Origin: CAMPKL01 sp963817465
Lineage (GTDB): Bacteria > Acidobacteriota > Terriglobia > Bryobacterales > UBA6623
Direction of reading: 5' to 3'
Length of the DNA: 64,000 bases
Assembly: GCA_963817465.1 (NCBI GenBank)
Contig: CAWFOP010000003.1
Location: 124,001-188,000 of the forward strand
The notes under the pieces were generated by a model that had not been told where the DNA came from, did no database searches, and was given only the letters and a program-made list of their open reading frames with translations. Below are positions 1-9,196 of the stretch, piece by piece. The position numbers and the translations under genes are program-made. Every line of letters begins with the position of its first letter. Positions within the stretch are counted from its first letter, which is position 1.

Positions 1-1659
1 GCGATTGCCCGAGAGCACCGCGCACACCGCCAGGTCGCCCTTCTTGATCGCCTCGGAAACTTCCGCCGGCAGCGGGCCGGAGTTGCCGATGCACGTCGTG
101 CAGCCGTAGCCGACCAGGTTGAAGCCGATCATGTCGAGGTATTCGGACAGGCCGGATTTCTCGAGATACTCGGTGACCACTTTCGATCCGGGCGCGAGCG
201 AGGTCTTCACCCAGGGCTTGGCTTGCAGACCCTTCGCGACGGCCTTTTTGGCGACCAAACCGGCGGCCATCATCACGGCCGGGTTCGACGTGTTGGTGCA
301 GCTCGTGATGGCGGCGATCACGACCGCGCCGTGGTCGATCGTGCAGTCCGCGCCGCGGACATGAAGCTGCACGCCCGTCGCCTGCGCGGCTTGCACCCCG
401 CCCGCGGCCTTCATCTCTTCGATGTTGTCGCCTTTGGGCGCCGTCTCGGCCGGGCCGCTCCGCAGCGAGAGAATCTGGTCGAGCGCCGCCTTGAAGCCTT
501 GCTTGGCCGACTTGAGCGGCACGCGGTCCTGCGGGCGCTTCGGGCCTGCGAGCGAGGGCTCGACGTCGCCCATGTCGAGCTCGAGCGTGTCGCTGTAGAG
601 CGGGTCGGGCGAGGCGTCGGTGCGGAACATGCCCTGTTCCTTGGCGTACGCCTCGACCAACGCCACCGCTTCGTCCGAGCGACCGGTAAGCCGCAAGTAC
701 TTCAGCGTCTCGTCGTCGATCGGGAAGATGCCGCAAGTCGATCCGAACTCCGGCGACATGTTGCCCAGCGTGGCCCGGTCGGCCAGCGGCAGGTGCGACA
801 AGCCGTGGCCGAAGAACTCGACGAACTTGCCCACGACGCCCTTCTTACGCAGCATCTCGGTGACGGTGAGCACGAGGTCGGTCGCCGTGGCGCCTTCGGG
901 CAGCTTGCCGCTGAGCTTGAAGCCGATCACCTGCGGAATGAGCATCGAGACCGGCTGGCCGAGCATGGCCGCCTCGGCTTCGATGCCGCCCACGCCCCAG
1001 CCCAGCACCCCGAGGCCGTTGACCATCGTCGTGTGCGAGTCCGTGCCGACGAGCGTGTCCGGGTACGCTTGCAGCACGCCGTCGTTTTCGACCGCGAAGA
1101 CCACGCGCGCCAGGTATTCGATGTTCACCTGATGGACGATGCCGGTCTCGGGCGGCACGACCTTGAAGTTGTCGAAGGCCTTCTGGCCCCACTTGAGGAA
1201 CTGGTAGCGCTCGCGGTTGCGGCTGTATTCGAGCTCGGTGTTGAACTTGAGCGCTTCGATGCTGGCGAAGTTGTCGACCTGCACCGAGTGGTCGATCACG
1301 AGCTCGGCCGGCTGCAATGGGTTGATGCGCTTGGCGTCGCCGCCCATGGCCTTCATGGCCTCGCGCATGGCGGCGAGATCGACGACGGCGGGGACGCCCG
1401 TGAAGTCCTGCATCAGCACGCGCGCCGGCCGAAAGGCGATCTCTTTGCTCGGCTTGGCTTTGGGATCCCAGTCGAGCAGCGCTTGGATGTCTTCGGCGTT
1501 GACGGTCTTGCCGTCTTCGTAGCGCAGCAGGTTTTCGAGCAGGATCTTGAGCGAGAACGGCAGGCGCTCGACTTTGGCTTTGTCGAGTGCGTCGAGGCGG
1601 TAAATCCGGTAGTTCTTCGAGTTGAGGGAGAGGCTCGCTTGCGCGCCGAAGCTGTTCAT
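1..1659 (-). CDS. acnA: aconitate hydratase AcnA (3' end beyond window)
   Basis: Interconverts citrate and isocitrate in the TCA cycle; cytosolic monomeric [4Fe-4S] enzyme. The minus strand is open from an ATG at 1659 to the window edge (553 codons, against about 890 in full-length AcnA), so the swivel domain is missing only because the window ends. The three cluster ligands are visible: Cys454 in SCTNTSNP and Cys520/Cys523 in GCTTCIGN. The substrate-loop motif VGTDSHTTM and the AcnA-type N-terminus (KNYRIYRLDAL) are present. An AAAGGA Shine-Dalgarno-like sequence lies just upstream of the ATG and a CATAAT hexamer about 33 nt upstream (complement of 1693-1698) could be a -10. Long plus-strand ORFs over this region are shadows of this gene. 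Confidence 0.97.
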   Translation of the reverse strand, partial: MNSFGAQASLSLNSKNYRIYRLDALDKAKVERLPFSLKILLENLLRYEDGKTVNAEDIQALLDWDPKAKPSKEIAFRPARVLMQDFTGVPAVVDLAAMREAMKAMGGDAKRINPLQPAELVIDHSVQVDNFASIEALKFNTELEYSRNRERYQFLKWGQKAFDNFKVVPPETGIVHQVNIEYLARVVFAVENDGVLQAYPDTLVGTDSHTTMVNGLGVLGWGVGGIEAEAAMLGQPVSMLIPQVIGFKLSGKLPEGATATDLVLTVTEMLRKKGVVGKFVEFFGHGLSHLPLADRATLGNMSPEFGSTCGIFPIDDETLKYLRLTGRSDEAVALVEAYAKEQGMFRTDASPDPLYSDTLELDMGDVEPSLAGPKRPQDRVPLKSAKQGFKAALDQILSLRSGPAETAPKGDNIEEMKAAGGVQAAQATGVQLHVRGADCTIDHGAVVIAAITSCTNTSNPAVMMAAGLVAKKAVAKGLQAKPWVKTSLAPGSKVVTEYLEKSGLSEYLDMIGFNLVGYGCTTCIGNSGPLPAEVSEAIKKGDLAVCAVLSGNR

Positions 1660-1763
1660 TTATAGGTCCTTTACTGGTCGGGGGTTGAATCTATTATGTT
1701 CGCACTCCGACCTGCGAGGGACAACCGAGGCATCAAAGGTTCAAGGCTGCGATGATGTGACGC

Positions 1764-2036
1764 ATGAGGACGACGATCACGCTGGACGACGATGTCGTGC
1801 GTCTGCTCGCGGACCTGCGGAAACAAAGCGGCGGGACTTTCAAGGACGTCGTCAACCGCGCGCTACGGGCCGGGCTTCGCGATCTCCGGCGAAAACCGGC
1901 GTCCCCGCGCGGAGCTCCGACCGACCCGGTGTTTCTGGGCCAGTGTCGACTCGACAACCTCGACAACATATCCGACGTGTTGGCATCTGCTGAAGGCGAA
2001 GGCCCGCTCCGCGCGACCCCTAAGCCGCGCGGCTGA
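1764..2036 (+). CDS. orphan ribbon-helix-helix antitoxin, VapB-like
   Basis: A 90-residue protein whose first 40 residues (MRTTITLDDDVVRLLADL..., then FKDVVNRALRAGL) match the ribbon-helix-helix fold of VapB/CopG antitoxins. In VapBC modules this domain binds the operator and the C-terminal tail neutralises a PIN-domain RNase. The tail here (DNLDNISDVLASAEGE) resembles the toxin-binding extension of such antitoxins. No PIN gene follows: the next gene is the convergent permease, whose 3' end overlaps this gene by 17 bp (2020-2036). It diverges from acnA. It is either a solitary antitoxin that acts on toxins elsewhere, or a remnant of a module. Family assignment is fairly secure; function is inferred. 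Confidence 0.75.
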   Translation: MRTTITLDDDVVRLLADLRKQSGGTFKDVVNRALRAGLRDLRRKPASPRGAPTDPVFLGQCRLDNLDNISDVLASAEGEGPLRATPKPRG

Positions 2037-3388
2037 ACCAGCGATACGCCAGGGCCCCAACGACGATGGTCGCCAGCGTGGCCAGCGCTTCGAGCTGCTT
2101 GCCCCAAGCGAAGTAGCAGAAGATCAGCGCGTTCGCGCCGACGTACAGCGCCGGCGCCAGCGGCCAGGCGAAGCTCACCGCGGGCAGCTTCTTCCAGCCC
2201 GGACGCTGCCGGAAGCGAAACAGCGCAAACACCGACAGCGCCGTGAACAGCCACAGCGTGAAGCCGATGTAGTAACCCAGCGTCTCGAACGTTCCGGTCA
2301 AGATCAGCAGGATCGTGAACGCGCCTTGCGCCAAGATCGCCACGTAGGGGGTCTTGAAGCGCGGATGGATCTTCGCCGCCGCCGGAAAGAAGGCCTTGTT
2401 CTGCGCCATGGCGTAGTACACGCGCGGCCCCACCAGACACATGGCGTTGATCGTCGCCAGCAGCGATGCGGCCATGGCCGCGGCGAAGAATCCGCCGCCG
2501 CGCGCGCCGAACAGCGCTTCCGCGGCCTGCGCGCCCACGGCGATGACGCCCTTCATTTGTTCCAGCGGATTGGCGTAGAGATAGAGGCAGTTCAGCGCGA
2601 CGTAGAACAGCGTCACGAAGATCGTGCCCGTCATCATGGCCTTCGGCAGCGTGCGCTCGGGGTCTTGAATCTCCTCGGCGACGTAGACGGCGGCGTTCCA
2701 GCCCGAATAGGCCCAGTAGACGAAGACCAAGCTCAGGAAAAACTGCGCCGACAGCGGCGTGTCGGACGTGCGCACGGCGGCCTCGGAGAAGTGTCCCCAA
2801 TCGCCGTCGCCGATCGTGAAGCCGAGCACGAGCAGCAAGCTCAGCACGGCGAGCTTCATGAAGGTCAGCCCGTTTTGCATCTTCGAGGCGAGCTCCACGC
2901 CGAGGATGTTGATGAGCGGTCAGCGCGGCCACGATGGCGCAGCCCAGCAGCGCGCCCGCGCCCAGGTTCACCGACAGCGGGCCGAGGGCGATGCGCATCG
3001 CCGCTTCGCTCCGCGGATCGAGCGCCGGATTGAAATACCCCAGATACGAGACCAACGCCAAGCTGGTCACCGCGATCGGCGCTGAAAAGCCCGCCGTGAA
3101 GCTGACCCACCCGTCGATGAATCCCCACGACGGGCCGAAGCGCTCCGACAGGTAAACGTATTCGCCGCCGGAACGCTGAAAGTTCACTCCCAGCTCGGAG
3201 TAGCAGAGCGCTCCCAGCAGCGCCACGAAGCCGCCGACGAACCAGATGCCGACGACCAACGCGGGCGAGCCGAGATCCCCGGCGAGAAAGCCGCTGGTGC
3301 CGAAAATCCCGGTCCCGATCATGTTGGAGACGACCAGGGCCAGGGCGCCGATGAATCCGATCCGGCGCACGAGCGGTGACGATTCCAT
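2020..3388 (-). CDS. APC-family amino acid permease (one frameshift)
   Basis: Inner-membrane amino acid/polyamine/organocation transporter with about 12 hydrophobic segments. The N-terminal part, read from the ATG at 3388, carries the signature loop SNMIGTGIFGTSGFLAGD and a conserved segment around GGEYVYLSERFGP. Near 2916/2917 the frame breaks: after AALTA the continuation LINILGVELASKMQNG is in another frame, consistent with one missing base. The rest is intact to TAG at 2020 and ends in membrane segments. Without the break the protein would be about 455 residues, normal for the family. The ORF that continues in the first frame down to 1733 is out-of-frame translation. Substrate cannot be told from sequence. 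Confidence 0.88.
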
Positions 3389-3487
3389 ACGATAACGTTA
3401 CATACGCACGGGGGAGAGGCAAGGACGCAACCAGGATTTTGCGCCCGCTCGGGCGTGCAGGCGCTTGCGGCGGCGAAGCCGCTCTAG

Positions 3488-4105
3488 ATGATCGACGAAC
3501 AAATCGAGGCGCGCGGAATCCGCGACCCTCGTGTGCTCGACGCCTTCCGCCGCACGACGCGCGCCGATTTCGTCCCCGCGGACATCGCCGCTCAAGCCTA
3601 TGAGGACCAGGCCTTGCCGATCGGCTACGGCCAGACGATCTCGCAGCCGTACATCGTAGCGGCGATGACCGCGATGCTCGACGTCGAGCCGCATCATCGG
3701 GTCCTCGAAGTCGGCACGGGCTCGGGCTATCAGGCGGCGATCCTGTCGCACCTCGCCAAGCGCATCTATTCGATCGAGGTCGTCGAGCCGCTCGGCCTCG
3801 CGGCCCGCGAGCGGCTGAAGCGCTTGGGCTTCGACAACGTCGAGGTGCGCATCGGCGACGGCTACCAGGGCTGGCCCGAGCAGGCGCCGTTCGACCGCGT
3901 CATTCTGACCGCCTCGCCGCCCGAGATCCCGCAAGCTCTTGTCGATCAGCTCGCGCCGGGGGGCCGACTGGTGGCCCCGGTGGGAGAGCGCGCCGATGTG
4001 CAATACCTGATGACGGTCGACAAGGACGCTGACGGCAACGTGACCCTGCGGAAAGGCGACGCCGTGCGCTTCGTGCCGATGGTCAAAGGACGCGACGAGC
4101 CGTAG
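3488..4105 (+). CDS. pcm: protein-L-isoaspartate O-methyltransferase
   Basis: Uses S-adenosylmethionine to methylate isoaspartyl residues in aged proteins and so start their repair. The 205-residue protein has the family length. Motif I VLEVGTGSGYQAAIL (about residues 72-86) binds AdoMet, preceded by the YGQTISQPYIVA segment (residues 47-58) characteristic of PIMT substrate recognition. The ATG at 3488 gives the conserved start MIDEQIEARGI. The stop at 4103-4105 abuts the convergent stop of the FMN oxidase at 4106, so the two genes share essentially no intergenic space. Confidence 0.95.
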   Translation: MIDEQIEARGIRDPRVLDAFRRTTRADFVPADIAAQAYEDQALPIGYGQTISQPYIVAAMTAMLDVEPHHRVLEVGTGSGYQAAILSHLAKRIYSIEVVEPLGLAARERLKRLGFDNVEVRIGDGYQGWPEQAPFDRVILTASPPEIPQALVDQLAPGGRLVAPVGERADVQYLMTVDKDADGNVTLRKGDAVRFVPMVKGRDEP

Positions 4106-5377
4106 TCAGCGAATCGGGCCGCGGCCTTGCGGGACCGAGTCGCGAATGCGCACGAGGCTCGGCACGGCCTCGGCGACGGTCCTCACCCCGGCCATGCCCA
4201 TGTCAAGCGCCAACTCGGTCTTGAGCAGCTCGATCACGCGCTCGACGCCTTGGCGCCCGTAAAGCGTCAGCCCCCACAGGTACGGGCGCGCGACGCCTAC
4301 CGCATCGGCCCCGATCGCCAGCGCCTTGAGCACGTCCGACCCGCGCCTGAAGCCGCCGTCGACCATCACCGCGATCCTGCCGGCCGCCGCCGCGACGCAT
4401 TCGGGCAGCGCCTCGATCGGGCCGCCCGTATGGTCGAGCTGCCGCGCGCCGTGGTTGGACACGACGATGCCGTTGACGCCGATCTCGACCGCGCGCGTCG
4501 TGTCTTCGTGCGTCAGGATGCCCTTCAAGATGATGGGCAGCTCGGTCATGTCGCGCAGCGTCTTTACGTCTTCCCAAGTCGGCGTCGGGAAGGGCAGCGA
4601 GGGGTAGCCGCCGGTCGTCCAAGGCACGTCGTTCTCTTTGTAGACGAGGTTGCCGTCCAGATCACGCGGGATGCCGGCGTCGCACCAGCGGCGCACGAAC
4701 TTGTTGTGAATCGAGCGCTCGCGGTTCGACACGTGCATGATGTCGACCGTGAAGCAGATGCCCGAGCAGCCGAGGTCTTCGAGCTTGTCGACGAAGTCCT
4801 GCATGGTGTTCTCGTTGCGCAGGTGGGAGCCGGTGGTGAGCTGCCACCAGTGCTTGGGGCCGTCGGCCGAGCCGACGAAGTCGTCGACGCCGCCGTTCGA
4901 GATATACATGCACCCGGCGGCCGCGGCGGCCTTGGCCGTTTCGAGCTCGCCGCCCGAGCGGAAGCACTCCTTGCCGCCGGCCGGGTCGATGAAGATCGGG
5001 AACGGCAGGTCCATGCCAAGCACGTGCGTCTTGAGGTCGATCGTCGAGACGTCGCGCAGGTGGCGCGGCCGCAGGATGATCCGGCGGAAGGCGTTGCGCG
5101 CGTCCTCGAGAGCGGCTTCGTCGGACGAGCCTTCGGCCATGTAGTCCCAGGCCAACGGATCGAGGTAGCCTTTGGCGGCGCGTGCGAAGTCGAAGGTGTT
5201 GATCAGGTCTTCGATCGGCGGCGGCGTCTTATCAGTGGCCGTCGCGGCGCGAACCTGTTCGAGCAGCGGCGAGGAGAGCAAGAAGGCGGCCAGGCCCTTC
5301 AAGGCGGAGCGGCGGTCGGTAGGCGTCGACGACCACGGTTCGGGATTCGGTTGGGGGATCGAGAAATCGGAAGACAT
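4106..5377 (-). CDS. FMN-dependent alpha-hydroxy-acid oxidase, Tat-exported
   Basis: Member of the lactate/glycolate oxidase family: oxidises an L-2-hydroxy acid to the 2-oxo acid with FMN. Visible active-site elements are Lys285 in ILKGI, the catalytic His309 in SNHGARQLD (residues 307-315), and the phosphate-binding DGGFRRGSDVLKALAIGAD segment (residues 340-358). The N-terminus is unusual: residues 21-45 read DRRSALKGLAAFLL..., a twin-arginine motif followed by a short hydrophobic stretch, so the folded flavoprotein may be exported; most family members are cytosolic. The acceptor (oxygen, cytochrome or quinone) cannot be decided from sequence. Other candidates are L-lactate dehydrogenase or (S)-mandelate dehydrogenase. 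Confidence 0.9.
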   Translation of the reverse strand: MSSDFSIPQPNPEPWSSTPTDRRSALKGLAAFLLSSPLLEQVRAATATDKTPPPIEDLINTFDFARAAKGYLDPLAWDYMAEGSSDEAALEDARNAFRRIILRPRHLRDVSTIDLKTHVLGMDLPFPIFIDPAGGKECFRSGGELETAKAAAAAGCMYISNGGVDDFVGSADGPKHWWQLTTGSHLRNENTMQDFVDKLEDLGCSGICFTVDIMHVSNRERSIHNKFVRRWCDAGIPRDLDGNLVYKENDVPWTTGGYPSLPFPTPTWEDVKTLRDMTELPIILKGILTHEDTTRAVEIGVNGIVVSNHGARQLDHTGGPIEALPECVAAAAGRIAVMVDGGFRRGSDVLKALAIGADAVGVARPYLWGLTLYGRQGVERVIELLKTELALDMGMAGVRTVAEAVPSLVRIRDSVPQGRGPIR

Positions 5378-5520
5378 GCCGCTGAGAACGCTACCATGCC
5401 CGCCGGTGAGCAGACAAGAACGCTACCGCCAACGGACAGGTCTCCTTCCACGGCATTTGGCGAGTCCGGACGCCCAAGACTCTTCTCCCTCCCTGCATAC
5501 CGCCCCGCTACAATGACCTC

Positions 5521-6270
5521 GTGCGCGAGTTCGTTCGCCTGATCGAGGAGCCGCGCGTCTGTTCCTATCTCCCGGATCAGTCGGCGTCTCTCGAGTACCG
5601 CATCGTTCACGGCCTCGACTCCGGGGAATACGAAGACTTGCTCGCCCGCGGCTACCGCCGCTTCGGCCGCCAGCTTTTCCGGCCGCAGTGCCTGGGCTGC
5701 CGCCAATGCGTCAGCGTCCGCGTCCTCGTCCAAGAGCATGAGGCCTCGGCGAATCAGCGGCGCGTGCTCAAGGCCAATAGCGGCATCCGCGTGGTCCAGG
5801 AGCCGGTGTACGTCACCGACCGCCACGTCGAGCTCTACAACCGCTATCACACCTTCATGGCGGGCGAGCGCGGCTGGCGCAAGGACCTGATCAACCGCGG
5901 CGACTATTACGAGTCATTCGTGGCCGGCGGCGGCGACTTCGCGTCGCAGTGGCTCTACTACGACGGGACGAAGCTGGTCGGCGTCGCCCTCATGGACGAG
6001 ACGCCGCGCTCGATCTCGCTGGTTTACTACTTTCACGAGCCGGACTGGCGCCGCTCGAGCCCCGGCACGTTCTCGATCCTGACGCAGCTTGATTACGCCA
6101 AGCGTCGCGGCAAAGCTTGGGCCTACCCCGGCTATTGGATCCCCGCCAACCGCTCGATGGCCTACAAGGGGCGCTTCCGGCCGTTCGAAAAGCTGCTCGC
6201 CCAGCCGGGCGACGCCGAAGAGCCGCGCTGGGTGCGCCACGGCGCCGAGATGGGCCAAAGGGTGGCCTAA
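5521..6270 (+). CDS. bpt: Bpt-type aminoacyl-tRNA-protein transferase
   Basis: Transfers an amino acid (leucine in characterised Bpt enzymes) from aminoacyl-tRNA to N-terminal acidic residues, marking proteins for ClpS/ClpAP degradation by the N-degron pathway. At 249 residues it is the bacterial length. Conserved elements include CSYLPDQ near the N-terminus, the cysteine cluster CLGCRQC around residue 60, and the C-terminal GNAT-like domain with PGYWIPANRSMAYK. The start is GTG at 5521, only 6 nt after a TACAAT hexamer (5509-5514), which suggests a near-leaderless transcript. No ClpS gene is in the window. Confidence 0.9.
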   Translation: MREFVRLIEEPRVCSYLPDQSASLEYRIVHGLDSGEYEDLLARGYRRFGRQLFRPQCLGCRQCVSVRVLVQEHEASANQRRVLKANSGIRVVQEPVYVTDRHVELYNRYHTFMAGERGWRKDLINRGDYYESFVAGGGDFASQWLYYDGTKLVGVALMDETPRSISLVYYFHEPDWRRSSPGTFSILTQLDYAKRRGKAWAYPGYWIPANRSMAYKGRFRPFEKLLAQPGDAEEPRWVRHGAEMGQRVA

Positions 6271-6330
6271 GCGGTTCGATCAGCGGCGAGCGGGCGCTTC
6301 CGATCCTTGTACAATGATCGGGCCCACGTC

Positions 6331-7857
6331 ATGACTCGCACCATAATCGCCGCTCTCGCCTTGTCCGTCGCCCTCTCGGCCGCCGACAAGCCGAACATCC
6401 TGTTCATCTTCTCCGACGACCACGCCTACCAGGCGATCTCGGCTTACGGCTCGAACCGCAACCACACGCCGAACCTGGACCGCATCGCGCGCGAAGGCAT
6501 GCTCTTCCGCAACGCGATGGTCACCAACTCGCTGTGCGCGCCCAGCCGCGCGGTGATCCTCACCGGCAAGTACAGCCACCTCAACGGCATCCTCGACAAC
6601 CGCAACGTCTTCGACGGCGAGCAGCAAACCTTCCCCAAGCTGATGCGCCAGGCCGGCTACCAGACCGCCATCGTGGGCAAGTGGCACCTCAAGACCGACC
6701 CCACCGGCTTCGACTACTGGGAAGTGCTGCCCGGCCAAGGCAACTACTACAACCCGGACTTCCGCACACCCGCCGGACAGGTCAACCACAAGGGCTACGT
6801 GACCGACGTGATCACGGACCTCGCTCTCGACTGGCTCCAGAACAAGCGCGACAAGAGCAAGCCCTTCATGCTGATGTACCAGCACAAGGCGCCGCACCGG
6901 AACTGGATGCCGCCGCCGCGGTACCTGACCCTATTCGACGGCGTCGACATCCCCGAGCCGCCGACGCTGTTCGACAACTACCTCAACCGCGCCTCCCCGG
7001 CTTCGAAGCAGCTCATGGAGATCGGCGAGCACATGATCTGGGGCCACGACCTCAAGGTCGTCCCCGAGCCCGACGACCCCACCTACAAGCAGTACATGAG
7101 CAGCTACGGCCGGCTCGATCCCGAGCAGAAGGCCATGTGGGACGCCGCCTACGAGCCCAAGAACGCAGCCATGAAGAAGATGGACCTGCACGGCCGCGAC
7201 CTGGTGCGCTGGAAATACCAGCGCTACATGAAGGACTACCTGCGCTGCGTGCAAGCCGTCGACGACGAGGTCGGGCGCGTGTTGCGCTGGCTCGACGCCC
7301 AGGGTTTGGCCGACAACACGATCGTCGTCTACAGCTCCGACCAGGGCTTCTACCTCGGCGAGCACGGCTGGTTCGACAAGCGCTGGATGTACGAAGAGTC
7401 GCTCAAGACTCCGCTGTTGGTGCGCTGGCCGGGCGTGGTCAAGCCGGGCGCCGAGTCCGACGCGATGGTCTCGAACCTCGACTACCCGGAAACGTTCCTC
7501 GACATCGCGGGAGTCAAGGCCCCGGCCGACATGCAGGGCCGCAGCCTCGTGCCGATCCTCAAAGGGACGACGCCCAACGACTGGCGCACGAACTTCTACT
7601 ACCACTACTACGAGGGCCCGCCGCTACAGGCCGCGCACAACGTCGCGCGCCACGACGGCGTCAGAACCAAGCGCTACAAGCTGATCCACTACTACATCGA
7701 CGAGGAGTGGGAACTTTTCGACCTCGAGAAAGACCCGCAAGAGATGCACAGCGTCTACGGCGACCCGGCCTACTCAGGCGTCGAAGCCGACCTGAAGCGC
7801 CAGTTGACCGAGCTGCGCCAAAAATACAAAGTTCCCGACAAGGACCCGGACTTATAG
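6331..7857 (+). CDS. secreted Cys-type sulfatase
   Basis: Hydrolyses a sulfate ester of a sugar or other organic sulfate, probably in the periplasm. The ATG at 6331 is preferred over the upstream in-frame TTG (6307) because it gives a clean signal peptide, MTRTIIAALALSVALSAAD. The alkaline-phosphatase-superfamily metal site begins with NILFIFSDD (residues 22-30). The formylglycine motif CAPSR is at residues 69-73, so Cys69 needs a formylglycine-generating enzyme, which is not in this window. The C-terminal metal/active-site segment includes SSDQGFYLGEHG. The total of 508 residues is normal for family S1. A TACAAT hexamer at 6310-6315 lies 15 nt upstream. No neighbouring glycosidase hints at a substrate. 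Confidence 0.93.
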   Translation: MTRTIIAALALSVALSAADKPNILFIFSDDHAYQAISAYGSNRNHTPNLDRIAREGMLFRNAMVTNSLCAPSRAVILTGKYSHLNGILDNRNVFDGEQQTFPKLMRQAGYQTAIVGKWHLKTDPTGFDYWEVLPGQGNYYNPDFRTPAGQVNHKGYVTDVITDLALDWLQNKRDKSKPFMLMYQHKAPHRNWMPPPRYLTLFDGVDIPEPPTLFDNYLNRASPASKQLMEIGEHMIWGHDLKVVPEPDDPTYKQYMSSYGRLDPEQKAMWDAAYEPKNAAMKKMDLHGRDLVRWKYQRYMKDYLRCVQAVDDEVGRVLRWLDAQGLADNTIVVYSSDQGFYLGEHGWFDKRWMYEESLKTPLLVRWPGVVKPGAESDAMVSNLDYPETFLDIAGVKAPADMQGRSLVPILKGTTPNDWRTNFYYHYYEGPPLQAAHNVARHDGVRTKRYKLIHYYIDEEWELFDLEKDPQEMHSVYGDPAYSGVEADLKRQLTELRQKYKVPDKDPDL

Positions 7858-8188
7858 ACGGCGCTTCGTCGGATGTTGTTGATTTTAAAGTCTTAGCCCG
7901 ATTCTACGAGCTCGGCGAGGCGGTCCAGATTGTTTCGTTTTGTTCCGTTCTGTGCCATTTTGTGCCGTTTTGTGCCGTGCTTTGCCGCGTCGCGCCGTTG
8001 TGCTCCATTGGGCGCCGCGCCCGGCCCGCTTCGAGCGAATAAGTCTCTTTGAATCTGTCGCATACGGTCCGCGGTCCGTCCCTCTTTCAGGGTAGCGCGG
8101 GAGGCCAAGCCGGCTCGCCCGTCTACTTTTGTAAGCGTTTGAGCGCGCACAGGTTAATGCAACCCGTTTTGTCGAACAGTCACGATTC
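7858..8188. other. 331-bp intergenic region with a phased decamer repeat
   Basis: No credible gene lies between the sulfatase stop and the kinase start. The middle holds a degenerate 10-bp tandem repeat (listed separately). Minus-strand ORFs crossing this region are antisense shadows of the downstream kinase extended into non-coding DNA. No intrinsic terminator or clear sigma-70 promoter was identified. Confidence 0.7.
7931..8020. repeat. degenerate 10-bp tandem repeat, about nine units
   Basis: Nine consecutive decamers keep an exact 10-bp register. The best unit is TGTGCCGTTT (7961-7970). Matches to it, in order from 7931, are 8, 8, 9, 10, 8, 7, 7, 6 and 5 out of 10, so the units decay in both directions from the centre. 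On the minus strand the unit is AAACGGCACA. The T-tracts at one helical turn spacing would favour intrinsic curvature; that is inference. Confidence 0.8.
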
Positions 8189-9187
8189 ATGAAGATGGTT
8201 CCGAAAGAAAAGCGGACCGCAGTGGCGCGAGCGCTCGAGGAAGCGTTCGGCGAGCGGGACTTCGAAGACATCCGGCGGCTGACGGCGGGCCTCAGCTCGG
8301 CGCTGGTGTTTCGCATTGTCATGCGGGGGCGGCCTTGCCTGTTGAGGGTGATCACGCGCACGGATGCGATGGCCGACCCCACGCAGCAGTACGCCTGCAT
8401 GCGCAGCGCCGCGGACCGCGGCATCGCCCCGCGCGTGCTGTACGCCAGCGTCGAGGATCGCGTGTCGATCACGGATTTCGTCGAGGCGCGCCCGTTGTGC
8501 GCCGAAGGGGCGTTGGCACGCATGCCCGGCGTGCTGCGCACGCTGCACTCGCTGCCGCCGTTCGCTAAGGCGAAGGCCGGAAACTACTTCGACATGGTGG
8601 AGGGGTTCATCGACAGGTTGGCGAAGAGTCTGCCGGAGGGCCTGAGCCGGGAATTGTTTGAGATCTATTCGCAGGTCGCGCAAGTCTACCCGCGCCGCGA
8701 CGAGTCGGACTGGGTGTCATGCCACAACGACTTGAAGCCGGAAAACGTCCTTTTCGACGGCGATCGCGTCTGGCTCGTCGATTGGGAGGCGGCGTTTCTA
8801 AACGACCGCTACGTCGACTTGGCGGTCGCGGCGAACTTCGCCGTCAACAGCGCGGCGGACGAGCAAGCCTACCTAGAGAGGTATTTCGGGGAGGCCGCCG
8901 GCGAGTACAGGCTTGCTCGGTTCTATTTGATGCGCCAGGTGGCGCACGTCTTTTATGCGCTGGTGTTTCTGTCGCTGGCCGCGGCGGCGGGCAAGGCCGT
9001 TGACGCAGGCCAACGCGCGCCGGATTTTTGGGATTTCCATCGGCGGATGCTGGCCGGTGAGGTGAGTCTTGCCGATGCTGACGCGAAGTTGGAGTACGGG
9101 CTGGTTCACCTGGAACGGATTCGGGGGAATGTGCGGACGGAGAGGTTTCAGGAGGCGCTGCGCGCGGTCGCGGACTTTGCGCGGTAA
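8189..9187 (+). CDS. APH/choline-kinase-fold phosphotransferase
   Basis: A 332-residue protein of the aminoglycoside phosphotransferase/choline kinase superfamily. The catalytic loop is HNDLKPENVLF (His179-Asn180-Asp181) and the metal-binding motif is WLVDWE (Asp198), both in the usual spacing. The N-lobe is short with LRVIT as the likely ATP-lysine-equivalent strand (Arg in place of Lys), as in LicA-type small-molecule kinases. Substrate could be choline, ethanolamine, a sugar or an antibiotic; nothing nearby decides. The upstream region contains the decamer repeat, and two palindromic repeats follow the stop. Confidence 0.82.
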   Translation: MKMVPKEKRTAVARALEEAFGERDFEDIRRLTAGLSSALVFRIVMRGRPCLLRVITRTDAMADPTQQYACMRSAADRGIAPRVLYASVEDRVSITDFVEARPLCAEGALARMPGVLRTLHSLPPFAKAKAGNYFDMVEGFIDRLAKSLPEGLSRELFEIYSQVAQVYPRRDESDWVSCHNDLKPENVLFDGDRVWLVDWEAAFLNDRYVDLAVAANFAVNSAADEQAYLERYFGEAAGEYRLARFYLMRQVAHVFYALVFLSLAAAAGKAVDAGQRAPDFWDFHRRMLAGEVSLADADAKLEYGLVHLERIRGNVRTERFQEALRAVADFAR

Positions 9188-9196
9188 GAGAAGTGG

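Noticed and set aside
223..1665. 480-codon plus-strand ORF over the aconitase region
   Set aside because: Arg/His/Val-rich shadow of acnA; the minus strand gives a perfect aconitase with all cluster ligands.
4127..5542. 471-codon plus-strand ORF
   Set aside because: Antisense of the FMN oxidase gene with unbalanced composition (Arg/Asp/Val-rich); the minus strand has catalytic motifs.
7885..8541. 218-codon minus-strand ORF spanning the decamer repeat and the kinase
   Set aside because: Low-complexity Arg/Ser/Thr translation, antisense to an intact kinase; no start or domain support.
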